Source: Acidimicrobiaceae bacterium
Lineage (GTDB): Bacteria; Actinomycetota; Acidimicrobiia; Acidimicrobiales; Aldehydirespiratoraceae
NCBI GenBank assembly: GCA_009837445.1
Contig: VXTM01000042.1
Span: 62,180 to 126,179 of the forward strand
Reading direction: 5' to 3'
DNA: 64,000 nucleotides
Part shown: in pieces, positions 63,578 to 64,000 of the stretch
How positions within the stretch are numbered: position 1 is the first letter of the stretch
Layout: every line of letters starts with the position of its first letter
Notes under the pieces: generated by a model
Database searches by the model: none
The model's input: the letters and a program-made list of their open reading frames with translations, nothing else
What the model was told of the DNA's origin: nothing
Program-made: the position numbers and the translations under genes

Positions 63578-63629
63578 GTTTCTGAGTCCGTCTTTCGTTC
63601 GTGCGTCCGTTGCTTCGTTGTCTGCCGGC

Positions 63630-64000
<371 letters not shown>

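Overview
The window is a very GC-rich chromosomal segment of an actinomycete-type bacterium (phylum Actinomycetota). An Acidimicrobiia-like lineage is my best guess, but gene content alone does not prove the class. Pointers are the gene order glmM-glmS-acpS-nnrD-alr-tsaE-tsaB-tsaD-groES-groEL, guaB3-guaA, an F420-type luciferase-like oxidoreductase, a CIRCE-controlled groESL, many 1-4 base gene overlaps, and a recurrent TAGNNT box 6-8 bases upstream of start codons that suggests leaderless transcripts. No tRNA, rRNA, CRISPR array, insertion sequence or prophage was seen.

Layout. 1-6738: a carbohydrate module: two CUT1-type ABC permeases (the first runs off the left edge), a solute-binding lipoprotein, a LacI-family repressor, and a divergent glycogen-debranching-like glycosidase, with LacI-type operators between repressor and glycosidase. 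6770-17469: central metabolism and housekeeping (sucC-sucD-purH; AlaX tRNA-editing protein; UvrD/PcrA helicase; LLM oxidoreductase; cystathionine beta-synthase plus cystathionine gamma-synthase/lyase). 17495-22853: guaB3-guaA, a Nudix CoA pyrophosphatase with a small upstream gene, and a large lipoprotein with two PPC-like domains. 23045-36358: groESL, the tsa (t6A) genes, a P1-family peptidase, alr, nnrD, acpS, an unusually large glmS, and glmM.

36446-64000: the ribosomal supercluster, all on the minus strand. In transcription order: rpoB (partial), rpoC, rpsL, rpsG, fusA, tuf, rpsJ, then (after a two-gene plus-strand interruption) rplC-rplD-rplW-rplB-rpsS-rplV-rpsC-rplP-rpmC-rpsQ, rplN-rplX-rplE-rpsN-rpsH-rplF-rplR-rpsE-rpmD-rplO-secY-adk, infA-rpmJ-rpsM-rpsK-rpsD-rpoA-rplQ, truA, rplM-rpsI. 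The interruption is an AI-2E-type membrane protein gene and a diverged trpC, which separate rpsJ from rplC; rplC has a plausible promoter and a structured leader of its own.

Most of the window is ordinary core genome. Points worth a second look: infA apparently starts with CTG behind a strong Shine-Dalgarno; GlmS is about twice the usual length, with insertions and a C-terminal extension but retained catalytic residues; the S10 operon is split; the inserted IGPS-like protein lacks a conserved Glu; ribosomal proteins L22 and S3 carry acidic tails; two micro-ORFs are stop/start-coupled to downstream genes; and TAGNNT boxes recur immediately upstream of start codons.
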